DNA from: Lagopus muta
Taxonomy: Eukaryota > Chordata > Aves > Galliformes > Phasianidae
DNA length: 64,000 bases
Direction: 5' to 3'
Assembly (NCBI RefSeq): GCF_023343835.1
Contig: NC_064443.1
Span: forward strand, 18,611,501-18,675,500
Positions 1-11,444 of the stretch are shown piece by piece. Under the pieces are notes generated by a model, which worked only from the letters and a program-made list of their open reading frames with translations, was not told where the DNA came from and did not search any database. Position 1 is the first letter of the stretch. Every line of letters starts with the position of its first letter. A program made the translations under genes and the position numbers.

Positions 1-2330
1 TATTTTATGTTCTGTCTTACATCTGAATGATATGAAGGTTGGGGGTGAACTTGCATTTTATTGCAGTCGCATTTACTTGATGTAAGCTGCTAAAGCATGT
101 TCTTTGTTTTATTAAAGGACTCAAAGAGTGCTTTCTGAGATAGCGGTGTGAAAGGATCCCTTAATGAGTCGCTGCTGAAAATCCAATCGATCATTTCTGA
201 AACATCAGCATATATAGAGTGGTCATACAATGCCAAGTGGGGCAGGAGCTGCAATCTCTCCCAAACACAAATAAATCATGATCAGCACTCTTAATAAAAC
301 TGGATTCCACTTGGCAGTGTGGCCTGAGATAGGGATGGCAATTACTGCTTAGCACTGCCAGTTTTTGGCCGCTATGCTGGTTGCAGCCTGGGGAGCAGTG
401 GTTGTTTCCTCCTCCAGCTCAAGGACTTACTGAGCTGACTGTCAGACCCTTGTACCCCTCCTAGACTCCCCCCAGGACAGCTCACCAGCTCCAGCTCTGC
501 TTTGAAAAGTGCTGCAGAGATGTGCTTTGCTCTAAACTGGTTTCAAAGCTGGGATTCTTTTTCCTCTTAGGAGTTTTGTGGTCTTCTCATCTCAACTGCA
601 GCAGTGCCAGGTTAGAAATATTTTGTGGGAGATGCTGCAGCAATGTGCAAATCTTAGTTGGGGATTGGCAGAAAAAACTTCAGTTTGTAGCTGATTGCCT
701 TGAAATGCTGTGTGTGGTGATAATACAGCTTTGTGGTTCAGTGTCTGCCTTCATTATTCCTTCCCCAGTCTTTCAGAGACTCATTTGTCAGTTGTGACTC
801 TGATACTTTTCTCACTCTCTGCACTTTGGAGCACTGCTGAGGCTCACAGTGCTCTGTCCCCAGTTCCAGGACACACCTATCCTCATGCTGCTTATTTAGG
901 GGAATGCAATCTCTATTCAGTATTTCATAACCTCTCTAAAGGTACTGTGCACTTCTTGGAATGCCATTCAGCAGCATTCACAGTGTTCTAGTGAGATATG
1001 TGACGCAGGAGCTTTTCCACAACAGAGATCTTGTTGTTCTTCAGCCTCAGCTCCGCACAGAAGTGCCTCTTCCAAATTCCATGTGGATATTGAAATAAGT
1101 GCCACAGCAGCAATCAGATGCAGTGTACACAAAGGGCAGAGCTGGGGCTGACAATGTGAGCAATAATTACTTACCAGCAATGTTTCCCAAACCTAGTAAG
1201 CCAGAGGTGATATTTCAGTCCTAAAATATTTATAGAAGTGTTTGGAATAGAATACTAAGACTATTCTTTAGTAGTGACTTCCAGTGAGAAACTACGGACC
1301 ATGATAAAGGATGCAGTACAAATGCATGTAGGGTTGAGTAACTCATGGGGAGGTTCATCTTCTCCTCTCCAAGCACACAAAGCCCAACTGATGCATCCCA
1401 TTCAGGCTATAGAGTGAGGGGAGGACTTCAGACAAAACTTGATTCTAAATCCATTCATTACAACAAAACAATAGGAGATATTTTTGAAAGTGACAGCAGC
1501 TTCTGAGACTTTGGGTGAATGCATCTGAAATGAGGGAACAATATTTTAGTTCATGGGCTAAAGAGCCATTTTAAATTTAGGTAAGATTTTTACAGGAGGA
1601 ACATGTTATTCCCTTCAGCCTCCCTCTAGAATCATTGTTAGCAGAGATCCACTGAGCATTTGTCATTAATCTGTGATGAAAAGGTGAAAACTAACTCTGT
1701 GCTCATCTCTAGGCTTAAGAAAATGCAGGGTGAAATGCCAAGCATTGTTATCACGTTGTGTCCAAAGGTGTTTGTGTCCTGAAGGGTTTGCAGATTCAGA
1801 GCACATTGAAATGGTTTGGAAGTCGTATTGCAAAATGCAGGAATCTGATTTATGAATAGGAGGAAATTAAAGTGATATGGCATACCTAATTATTTTTGTT
1901 TTTGACTTAGAAATATCATAACTGTCATAAAACCAAAATTGTCTTTTGATTGTAGTAATATGCATTGAAATAATGTGTCGGAAAGTTAATCTTCTGAATC
2001 TTATGAAATAGCTTATGAAATAACTTTTTCTTTTTTTGTACCAAGGATACATTTCCTCTAAAAGTTCTCGTTTGTTGGAAATACCGTTAGGAATGAAATG
2101 AAGCTGTGCCTCTCACAGAGACCTGGCGGGTTGTCCATGTGCAGCAGGAAGGCTCAGCTCCTTGCTCAGGCCTGGCTTCACTGCAAGGGTTGGTTTGTGG
2201 GAAGCCCTGTGGCCCTACTGCCTCTGTGCCAGGAGAATGAGCCGTGGAGGGCAGCCCCATATAGCGAGGACAGGTCTTTGAGTAGTTTTCCTCCATGGCT
2301 TTGGGCCAGTCCCTTCACAGAGTTAAAAGA
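1..2330. other. Unique non-coding stretch
   Basis: I see no recognisable gene, RNA or mobile element here. The sequence is moderately AT-rich with only short ORFs on both strands. A strong donor-like GTAAGT is visible on the minus strand near 1165-1170, but no convincing exon could be assigned to it. Confidence 0.6.
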
Positions 2331-2500
2331 TCATAGAATTGTTAATGAAAAGATTGTTGGGAAAGACCTCTGAGATCCCCAAACCACCCCCACTGTGCCC
2401 ACTGCCTGCGTCCCTCCATGCCACGTCCCCATGGCTCTGGGACACCTCCCAGGACCCACCACCCCCCAGGCAGCCCGTTGTGCTCAGGATCTGCCCTTGG
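2331..2500 (-). mobile_element. CR1 LINE fragment, 3' end
   Basis: The plus strand shows the complement of a CR1 3' end. It starts with the tail motif tcatagaatt, continues with a diverged 'gttgggaaagacctctgagatc' segment, and then has a C-rich stretch resembling the usual 'cctccatgccac' and 'gggcagcc' phrases. CR1 is the main avian non-LTR retrotransposon and most copies are 5'-truncated, as here. Divergence from other copies in the window suggests an old insertion. The inner boundary near 2500 is approximate. An ORF running through it on the plus strand is therefore unlikely to be a gene. Confidence 0.75.
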
Positions 2501-5500
2501 GAAAGCCTGGGAACATCTCTTCATAAGGGCTTTTGTTCTTTTGAGAACGTGAGAAGAACATCCAGGAAAAGTGGGGCACTACGTATGAGAGCTTATTGGG
2601 ATGCTGGAGAAGCAGAGCCCATCCCAGTGGGCAGCCCTCACTGCAGGCTGACGCCTTACAGCGCAAGAGGAGCTTCACATTTTCCATTTAGTGCACTGTT
2701 GGCCAACTCAACGTTGACTGATTTATATTCAACAGGAAAATTGGATTTCAAAGTACCTGAAGGAGTGCTGCAAGAAGGCAGCCAGCCTAACAGGAAGATT
2801 ATTCTGCAATATCAATGAATAATGTAGCTAATGAATTAGATCTAACCACCTAAGGTTCAATCTGTTCAAGATGTGCAAAAATGCACATGAAAATGAGTTT
2901 TTGTATTAAAAATACCATAATTCAATTTTTTTTTATTTCCAACAGAATATACATTACCTGAGTACATCATTTTATGTACAGTTGTAGGGTAAATGTTATT
3001 ACACCATGCGAATTTAGTCTAAATACTAAAAGAAATATTGAGTTATCTCACATTTGTCATAAACCTGTTCTTTTGGTTATTTGTTTTTGCAGTGCATCCA
3101 CATCAGGAGTCATAGGAAAAAATGATACTCAATATTTATTCCATTAATAGGGATATTAGTCAGAAGCATTGGGTTATTCATGATGAAGAAGAGCATAATT
3201 CTGACTAACATCAGTGGTCACCGTTATCCATCGTTTGTCTTGGAACACTTGGGGTCATTCTGGTCGCCTTGAGATCCCGCTTGCAGTGGCTTCTTGCTGG
3301 TGAGGTGGGTGGGAATTCTGTCATGGATAGGAATCATCTCTGAATTCCTGCACTTTCTCAGGTTTTTTCCTTCATTGGTAAATATTCTTAGCTTGACATT
3401 TTATGCACAATAAGTTTAATTTTAGGGGAATTTGTCATTTTGTTTTAATGACTCATTAAAATGCCATTTTGTTTATGGCTTGCCTTCACTTGAGGCAGAA
3501 TTTGGGAAGTTTTATGATTTATAAAAATGAAGTTACACTACCTTAAGCTGAATGATTTCTACCTATGAAATCTCCATGGGGAAGGTGCAGTGATTGCTGG
3601 CAGCTCGGTGAGTATCCGACGTTTGAACGTGCACAGGCATTTTTCAACAAGAGTCCCCTGAAGTGTTCTTCTGTTGTTTTTTAACTTCTTAACATTCTGT
3701 TTTAAATAGAGAAGCTGAAGGCTGAAGTGGGACGGTGGGATTGAGATGGCAGGCAGCAGCAGCTCAGGGTGATTCAGTCTGACTAGCAAGAAATGATCTT
3801 TGTATAGAAATGGATTCACTCACTGAACTTTCACAGCTTCTTCCAAAAGCTGCTCCAGCTTTCAAAATTAATAAGAATATACCTTTAAAAATCATCAGTA
3901 TAACCAATGTTTAAAAGAAAGCACGTGCATCCATAGGCCAGGGAGAGCCTAGTGGGCTCAGGTGCCACCCACCCATGTTGGGGACCACTGGCAGACTCCA
4001 GGCAGCATTTGCCCACTGAGTGCCTTCTACCTTTGTGCCCTTATTCCCAGTGTCAGCAACACCACGGATAACTGCAGTGTGTCCTTGAACCTTTTCCTTT
4101 CTGGTTGTGTTTCATGACTGGTGAATTCAGTACTAGGGAGTTGAGGCCGTTGTGCCTTCCATGGTGAGATGCAGCAGTGGGCAGAGGCAGGAGTTACTCC
4201 TGGAGAGATGAAAACAGAAGGAAAAGTTCATCTATTTCCATGAGAGATGAAGTAGAATATACAGGCTGAGGCTAAAGTATGCCAACAGGGCTGGCTGTAA
4301 TGAGGCTATATGTCTTACGAGCACTAACAATTATATTCCCATTACTAAAGCACACGTAAGCAATGAAGACAATTGTGCTGCAGTCGCTGTGGGGCTGTGT
4401 TACCGAGTGCACCCAGGAATCAGTCATGTATTTCATATACTGACAGCTGTACTTCAGCTCTCACCGTGGCACGTATCAGGAATCTCTTCTGAAATCAGCA
4501 CAATGAGAGGAACTGGAAGTCAAGAGAGAAAGCAAGCAAGCCGACCTACTGAGTAGTATTTGAGGAGGGGACGCAGGATAAAAGCATTCCTTTGCTAACC
4601 ATCAGCAGCTTGGTAAATCCTGGCTTGCAGCAGGCATCCCAGCCTGCCCGAAGTGCTGTCCCAAAATCAGTGCGGGCTCAGGTATCCCAGCCAGCACAGC
4701 CCTGTATTTCCTCAGGCTTACCTTTCTCCTGGCTGTCACCTGAACTTTCCTGTTTTTTTTTTTTGCTTTTCAGAACAGGAAACGTATTTTCCTTCTGTGG
4801 CTGTGACGTTTACTGCATAATGAAGCCACGGTGTGGGATATGAGCTGCAAATCACTCGATAACTGCCCAGTTAGGTGGCTGCAGGAGAGGATCTGTGCAC
4901 ACACGGGAAATGGACTTTCTGGAGGGCGGGCTGGGAGCAGCATCCCTGCTCCAATGTAGAGCTGTTGGGTGGAGCATGTGGCAATGTTGTGGCTTTGTTT
5001 TGGTTTTGGTGATTTTTTTTAATACATTTTTTTTCATTGGAGGGTGCCACCCGCTCACTTTGAATCTTTATACATAGACTAGATGAAATCATACTCGGTT
5101 TTGTTGATTTAAATTAAGCCTGTGTATTGGAACGTGATGTGTATGTACTCTGTGCTGCCCTGTGGCTGTTCTACATGGTGCTTCTGCAAGCTTTTAAGAC
5201 ACAAACAGATGTACGTGCTTTATAGTTACGCTGTGATGCAGTGTGATTGCTGTGTTTCACTTCTCAGCAAGGGGAAAAGTCCCTTGTTATTCTCAGGAAC
5301 TTGTTTTTATCTGGAAAATATATATGTTAGCACAACAACATCAGCGACCTCCTTGTGCTGCTTTCACAGCTGGGTTTGTCTTGTCTTGGGGTGACGGTGG
5401 CCAAGGAGAATGCGAGTGCAAACTGGGAACCTCATCTCAGTGTGCGGGGGAGGCTGGGCTTTTAAGTTCGGAATTGTATCCATGTGAGCATTACTCAGAT

Positions 5501-5600
5501 GTTATCATGTACTTCAGGAAACTTTGAGCTCTCAACCATCCTCCCTTGGAGAAGCTGCTGCACGCCTGCCTTCTGGCTACGTGGGATATCTATTGTAGCA
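2501..5600. other. Unique non-coding stretch
   Basis: No gene or dispersed repeat was recognised. The part from 2820 to 3560 is AT-rich with scattered T-runs. The part from 3940 to 4740 is more GC-rich and contains only short overlapping ORFs. T-runs of about 8-12 bases occur near 4750, 5010 and 5025. No promoter or poly(A) arrangement could be tied to a transcript. Confidence 0.55.
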
Positions 5601-5637
5601 CCCAGTGTTTGTTTTTCTGCTTTGGCATACCAAAACA

Positions 5638-5910
5638 TCCGCCGCGTGTTTGCCACTGCTCTCCTGTCTCACAGCTGCCCTCTGAAGCAGCTCCAGGCTG
5701 CACTTCCATGCTGTCCCCACACGGTGGGTGCGTGGATGCGCCCGGTGCTTCCCTGCAGGAGGAGCAGCTCTGGGGCTGAGCTCTGCGCTTCCACCGTCGG
5801 TGCAGCCTCAGTGAAGGTATTCCCCCGGGGCTTTGATCGTTATTTAACGTCCGTGGGAAGAGTTCAGAAGGTTTTTGTTTCACGTGAGCGATGGTTGGCT
5901 GCATTCTGTG
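5638..5910. promoter_or_regulatory. Small CpG-rich patch, possible orphan CpG island
   Basis: In the 240 bases from 5641 to 5880 I counted by hand 72 C, 72 G and 14 CpG. That is 60 percent GC with an observed/expected CpG ratio of about 0.65, against a CpG-poor, AT-richer background on both sides. It just passes the classical island thresholds (over 200 bases, GC above 50 percent, ratio above 0.6). In birds such islands often mark promoters, including those of non-coding RNAs, but no exon or core promoter motif is evident beside it. A 148-codon open frame across it is probably a by-product of high GC. Confidence 0.4.
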
Positions 5911-6186
5911 TGACGGTTGATTACCACTGAGTATCTTCAGCAAAGTTTCGTTTCTAATTAACTTGGCTGCCAGGAGACTTCTCCTTGTCTCTCAGAAGAC
6001 GTGTATTCAGACCATCAATCCATCTGTTCCAGTAAAATGTGTGCCAGTGTGTACACAAATAAGAGAAACAGAGCTCTGACTTATTAAATTTCTAGTGCAG
6101 GCCTTGGTGTTATAAGCTTTTGATCAGATGCAGCCTTTTCTCGAGCTCAATGCAATATTCCTGGGTGGCAGCTCTTTCTTCAGGCT

Positions 6187-6211
6187 TTTTATTTATCATT
6201 TATTTATTTAT
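6187..6211. repeat. Short ATTT-type simple repeat
   Basis: An imperfect run of ATTT units (atttatcatttatttattta) lies in AT-rich DNA. It is too short to be a hypervariable microsatellite. Confidence 0.7.
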
Positions 6212-6960
6212 CTTAACCCTTCTTGTTTTATGCAGTGCTTTCCCATCAGTTTTCTCCCAGCAGGCACCCCTGCTTCGCTCACACTGTTGGAACTGTAGGT
6301 GCTGTGCAGGAGCTGCTCTTGGGTCAAAGAACAGCTGGGTGCATCTTTAAAAGCGTATATTTCCTTTCTGCAATTAATGTAATTAACTTAGGCATAAATG
6401 AGTAAATTGATTGTATAAACAAACGACTCTTCTCCAAGTCCCACCAGCTCATTAAAATAAGATTCCAGAGATGCCTTCTCCCTATGGAGGTGTCTGTGCT
6501 GCCAGGTCACATTTAGCAGAGGTGCTCGGTCTCACCAGGAGGATGTGATCTTGCACAACACTTTATTTTTATTGAACAGCCGTTCTGCACGTAGCCTGCT
6601 GTGGTGTTTGCTCCAAGGATTCCTTCTGAACCAGGTCCTTAAAGATCCATATGCAGCTGGAGGTGCAAGCAGAAGTACCAAGCTGCCATGGAAGTCAGCT
6701 GGAATTAGGAAATCAATTGGCACCAGAAAGCGTTACCACTTCGCTCAACAGTTCGCTTCTCTGCCTCTTTTTATTCTCTGTGGCTTCTTCCATCTTAGAT
6801 GTGCAGATAATTTAAGTTTTAATTTGTTACCCTGTATTAGCACAACAAAAGGGGTTCTAAATTCACCAGAGTTACCTTGCAATTAGCTCCAGGCTGCACT
6901 TTTGCATAAGCACGGAAACCCAGCTGCTTTATGAGGAGTTGTTCTTGCATAATAACTTAC

Positions 6961-7258
6961 TCGTATTTGTGTCTGAACTCTTAGAAAATTTAGCCTTGGG
7001 GACTGGCTTTCTAAATGAACCATGAAAATCCTCTTTGTTAGGCAGGGAAACTGGAATGTGGGTCCTGTCCTCAGCACACCTGGGCAGTCTGGACAAGAGC
7101 TCTGTGCAGCCGCTCAGCCCTGGAGCACGGGGATCAGGAGCATCATCTGTGTGATCTGTGCCTGCTGAGTCTCCTGTGGATAGGTTAATGAACCTGCCTG
7201 CATCTATTTCTAACATTTTTAAGTTTGTCCATCCAGGAGCTAGAATTCCAGAAAGGCC
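6961..7258 (-). other. Candidate exon, unknown protein (minus strand)
   Basis: The minus strand shows an acceptor-like 'ccttccaacaccttcag' ending at 7259, then 298 bases open in one frame, then a strong donor-like CGA|GTAAGT whose GT begins at 6960. The frame runs from phase 0 to phase 1. The encoded peptide is hydrophilic and rich in S, T, D, K and R, with stretches such as LEIDAGRFINLSTGDSAG and SLPNKEDFHGSFRK. I recognise no domain. Directly upstream on the same strand (7240-7557) another protein-like frame is open but shifted by one base and closed by TAG near 7237. This could therefore also be a decayed coding copy with a frameshift. Chance pseudo-exons with these properties are not rare, so this is a hypothesis only. 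Confidence 0.2.
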
Positions 7259-7557
7259 CTGAAGGTGTTGGAAGGCCACACATGATTCCACTCAGCGGCA
7301 GTCCCAGCATCTCTTCTCTGCCTGAAGTCTGGAGTGGGATCTCCAGCCATCCTGGGAGATGACATTCCACTGGGCATCCGTGGGACTTCCACACTTCTAA
7401 TGACTGAAACACCTTCAGAAATCCCATCCTTAGCATTCCTCATTGCTGTCTCGTCTCCAGAAGTGCTTAGCAGCTTTGCTTGGGCTTTATTGCTGGATAT
7501 CACTCGGATGAAATCTTCTGAATCTCCTCTCTTAATGATGGTAAGTGCTGAGGACAC
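7259..7557 (-). other. Protein-like open frame upstream of the candidate exon
   Basis: On the minus strand an acceptor-like 'ctaagtgtcctcag' near 7545 leads into roughly 100 open codons that read in part FIRVISSNKAQAKLL and SGDETAMRNAKDGISEG, ending at a TAG near 7237. The composition is charged and protein-like and lacks the leucine/cysteine/proline-rich look of chance ORFs elsewhere in the window. No family is recognised. The opposite strand is also open and has a donor-like ATG|GTAAGT near 7541, so the strand itself is uncertain. Confidence 0.18.
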
Positions 7558-7561
7558 TTAG

Positions 7562-8439
7562 AACCAGGGCTGACATTTGTGGATTAAATCTTTGAAACAC
7601 CTGCCAAAAAGCACTGAGTAGAGATGAAGCCTCCTGCTATTCCAGCATTCCCCTTTGTCAAGCATTCCCTGTTTGATCTACAGGATCCAAATGAATGAGC
7701 GTTTGCCTGTTTTATCCGGTGTCTAATTAAATGTGAAGATTACAGATGTACTCCAACTGAAAAATGAATGCTGGTGTTTTTTCATTGAGATCTGGATTTA
7801 TAATGAAATGATTACTTTCAAATTAGGAGAATTAGAAGTTGCAGTGTTTGTACTTGTGATTGCTACCAACTGCTTGCATTTGCATCTCATGTTTTTTACA
7901 CAAACTCTACCCCTCTTTTGTAGAGAATTGCTCTGAGATGAGATGGTGCCCTTTTGGGGTTTTGTTTCCTGTACCTTTTGACTGAGTGCAATGCATAAGG
8001 GAGAAGCTGAGGTTAATGTGTCACGTTTCCAGTTCCAGGAACTGAACTCGATCTGAAGTCTCAAATGCCATCCTAACAATAAGATTTGGGGTTGTTACAG
8101 CTGCCTTCTTGCCTACAGCTTTAATTTCTAATGAGTTTCACAAACTCAGCATTAATACATAGTTTGATATTTTTCCTTTTGAGAATATTTTTCAGTCACT
8201 CCTTTGGTTTAGAACATCTGTGGAAGCCTTCAGTGATGTTCTTCCATCCAAGTGGCTGCTGATAAAGATAAGGTGAGATGATAACCACCTGCAAAAATCC
8301 CCATTCCTCTGAGAAGAGGGAATAATGGGCAAAGTCTGCCACCTGGTAAGCAGGGCTTCATGCTCTGCAGCTGGCGTGTCCAAGCAGTGAAGCACTGCTC
8401 AGCTGCTTTTCATGGTTGTTAAAACAAGAAAGCTTTGAG
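7562..8439. other. Unique non-coding stretch
   Basis: No gene or repeat was recognised. An exact octamer ATTTGCAT lies at 7878-7885. The rest is AT-rich with short unconvincing ORFs. Confidence 0.5.
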
Positions 8440-8500
8440 GCAGATGATCCTTAAGGTCCTTAAGGTCTCTTCTGACCCAAGCCATTCTATGATTTCATGA
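8440..8500 (+). mobile_element. CR1 LINE fragment, extreme 3' tail
   Basis: The segment reads like the last 60 bases of CR1 in sense orientation: 'gatgatcctt', then 'aaggtctcttctgacccaa', then 'ccattctatgatttcatga'. A nine-base unit (cttaaggtc) is duplicated in tandem inside it. The copy is severely 5'-truncated. Confidence 0.75.
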
Positions 8501-8934
8501 AGCAGGAAAGAGAAGTAGTTGCAAACAGTGATGGAAAAGGTCTTCTGCAATTCACTTGGTATGCAGAGCCCAGAACAGCTGAGCGTGAGCAGAGCATGGT
8601 GGCAGATGGAGCTTTGTTTCCTGGAGATGAAGCAGAATAGCAGAGAAGGAGGGCAGGGCCACGCTGTTTGCGGGCAGAGCCCCTTGGTTAGAGCATTGGC
8701 TGCTACTGTGAGCCTTCATTGTCTTCCAGGAAACCTTGGGTGAGCTGCAACCAGAATTACTGGCACTAGAAAAGACTTTGCAGGCTGGTCTGCCTTGACT
8801 CATGCACGTTATCTTCAGTATCGAATAGATATTTGACAAATTAATGGAAGGAAGGAAGAGATCTTGTTCATTTAGTTAAGACCTATCTTCAGAACATCGT
8901 ATTAATATGGGGGGAAATGTCTGCAATCTTTATT

Positions 8935-9245
8935 GCAGGCTTACCATAACCTGGCATAAAAGTAATGTGCAATATAAATGTGTTTATACATTAGTGTATC
9001 TTGTTAAACCATTTAAAGTTAACTAATGTTTGGCCTTTTTGAAACTTTAATTAGCATTTAACAAGAAAGCAACGGTATAGCCAATTAGAGATCTAAGCAA
9101 TAACACACACATACATACTTCAATTTTCTAGCAATTAATTGATAACTAGTTTACCGTGGGCTAATAATTAAATGAGAAAACATTCTGAGCAAATTGAAAG
9201 CACTGATGCAAATGAGTTCTGCATTTATTCTTTTCAAATTCACTG
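8935..9245. promoter_or_regulatory. Candidate enhancer: homeodomain and octamer motif cluster
   Basis: This AT-rich tract contains TAATTA at 9048-9053, CCAATTAG at 9081-9088, a ten-base palindrome CAATTAATTG at 9132-9141, TAATTA at 9165-9170 and an octamer ATGCAAAT at 9206-9213. It has no repeats and very few CpGs. TAATTA is the core site of many homeodomain proteins and ATGCAAAT is bound by POU factors. Dense packing of such cores is typical of conserved developmental enhancers, but AT-rich DNA also yields them by chance. Conservation cannot be judged from one sequence. Confidence 0.35.
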
Positions 9246-10684
9246 ACCACATTATCTAATCTGTCAGGAACAGAGAAATCCTGAATTATGCTGAGCATTT
9301 ACTCAAGCCAAGTAACCAACCCTTACTGCAGCGCTTGTCGCTTTCTGGAAGCTTTCATTGCCCTGCTGAAGGAAAGCCTTAGAGTGCAGCATTGAGGCTG
9401 ATAGGGCAGGGGAAGGTGGGTGCTCAGCTCCTGCCTCTGCACCTTTCCCAAGGAGAAGTCATCCAGCCAGGCCTGAAGATGAAGGGATCGCCATTGCAGA
9501 TGCGCTGTGCTGGCAGCACCGTCTGTGTTCCGCCAGTGGAGAGAAATAAATGACAAATTTGACAAAGAGGGGCATAAATTGGCAGAATGGTTTGGTACGT
9601 TCTGTCTGTGAAAACTGAAGACGTTTTTCTGCAAACTGCAGCAGTGATCATTGGGAATTGCTCCTCACCAACAGGAAACGTCCCCATCGTTCCTATTTGA
9701 AATAGAGCAATCTCCTGCACGCGGAGGATGAAGGCTCGTTCGGTCCTGAGGTTTGTCTATTTGTGATATCTCCCTCATCTGGACAGGCAGCGAGGTGAAA
9801 TTGCCTGAGCTCCATTAAGTTTAAACACAAGCCATCTGCTCAAGCAGAACGTGCCCAAAGACTGTGGTTCCCAGCTCCACCGAGCGCTGCGAAACTGCCG
9901 TGTCAATGCGCTTAGCTGTAAACTCTGAGCACTTCAACTGCCTTCCCAGCACTGGAACTGGAAAATAACGGGGTATTTTAAGAGGCTTATCTTCACAAGA
10001 CATGAAGCAATGTTTTCGTTTGTTTACCTTATCTTAGTTAGGAGGTGCTGTTTCATTAGTGTGAAATTGGTATGCGGGGCATCGTGGCATTGCTTTAATA
10101 AGTACTGTGTGAAATAATTAGTGTTCAAATTTTGATCTTTGTGCTTTCACTGATGGGTTATGGATAGGAGAGTGCCTGCTATGTTCAGTTCCTCCTTGAG
10201 AGCTCAGCTCCCACCTTTCATGCATGCGTGGCCTCAAGAGAGCAACCTTCCCTAGTGCCAATAGGGGGTTACTTTAGGAAACACCTGCTTTAAAAGCTTC
10301 CAAAAGCTTTTCCCCAGTCTGAAATAGCTCCAGCAATAGGGAGAAGAGCAATCTGACCTGTTGTTTGAAGATCACACTGTAAGAGCATCTGCTTACTTGG
10401 AGACTTTCTAGTATTCGAGTGTCCTCTTCCTCTGGAGCATTGTATGCCTTAGTGTTGGGCTTAGCAGTGTTAAGGAATAAGGGCAAGGCAGACCTTTCCC
10501 TTACAAACCTTATTCATTCCCAACAGCTGCTGCTAACGCAAATATTATCATGCTATATATATACATAGCCATAACTTGACATCATGCATAGTGCCAGATT
10601 TTACTGTCTTTTTCTGTACAGACATAAATGGAGCTAAAACTAACTGGGAAATACAACAGTGGAAGGTTCATATCTCATGTAGGT

Positions 10685-10770
10685 GTCAGTGCTAATGCAA
10701 ATTTATTTGGGTCTGATTAAGTATTGAATATAATTATTAAATATATAGTTTCATGAATAAACAGTTCATG
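10685..10770. promoter_or_regulatory. Candidate POU/homeodomain motif cluster
   Basis: An exact octamer ATGCAAAT at 10695-10702 is followed within 40 bases by TAATTA at 10731-10736, and then by two TTCATGA-type half sites. The tract is AT-rich and repeat-free. Function is inferred only from motif content. Confidence 0.22.
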
Positions 10771-10916
10771 ATGTAGTATCTAGAAAAAAATTATCTGCCA
10801 GGGAAAATGTTATTTATTCAATAGGAAATAATCATATCTGATTATTAAGAGGGTTATTTTTCACAGTTAGGAAACAATAGTCCAAGTTTCACACTACAGT
10901 CCTGGACATTTCAGGT

Positions 10917-10938
10917 AAAAAAAAAAAATAATAATAAA
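10917..10938. repeat. Poly-A and AAT simple repeat
   Basis: Twelve A residues are followed by three ATA-type units. No retroposon body precedes it, so it is not obviously a retroposon tail. Confidence 0.75.
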
Positions 10939-11215
10939 TTATTCCTCAATGGGCAAACTGGAAGCTCTGAAATTTGACAACGTGGTGATTTGCTGTAGTG
11001 ATTGCTAAGTGAGTTTATTTATGGAGTTTCTCACCTGCTTGTGATTGGTTCAGATCTCCCTTTGAAGCTCGTGGCTGCATGGGAAGAGTGGATGCCATGG
11101 CTGTGCCTCCCGTGGTGCATCTCAGGCATTGACCTGCATTCAGCTCATGTATCAGTATGATAACACTGCAGTAGCTTTTCTCTGTTTCCAACTTGCTGGT
11201 TCCTCCTGGAATTTT

Positions 11216-11444
11216 TCAAGCTACGGCAGGGGAGACTCAGGCTGGACATGAGGAAGTATTACTTTTCAGAAAGGGTGGTCAGGCACTGGAATGGATGCCC
11301 AGGGAGGTGGTGGAGTCACCGAGTTCAAGGAAAGGCTGGATGTTGTGTTGAGGGACATGGTTTAGTGGGAGCTATTGGTAGTAGATGAACGGTTGGACTG
11401 GATGATTTTTTGGGTCTTTTCCAACCTTGGTGATTCTATGATTG
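11216..11444 (+). mobile_element. CR1 LINE fragment, 3' end
   Basis: A clear sense-strand CR1 3' end of about 230 bases. It includes 'aggggagactcaggctggac', 'aggaagtattacttttcag', 'gaatggatgcccagggagg', 'agttcaaggaaaggctgga', 'ggactggatgatttttt' and the terminal 'ccaaccttggtgattctatg'. The start corresponds to the end of the reverse-transcriptase ORF of the element. It is 5'-truncated and carries no intact ORF. Confidence 0.92.

Larger units (their letters stand above)
9246..11215. other. Unique non-coding stretch
   Basis: No gene was recognised. The part from 9320 to 9720 is more GC-rich with antisense ORFs of about 100 codons that match nothing known. The part from 10500 to 10940 is strongly AT-rich. 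Confidence 0.5.

Noticed and set aside
1165-1220. Minus-strand 46-base micro-exon ending at a perfect GTAAGT
   Set aside because: The acceptor is weak and the segment too short to distinguish from chance.
2339-2818. 159-codon plus-strand frame
   Set aside because: Its first third is antisense CR1 sequence and the rest shows no domain, so it is explained by repeat and chance.
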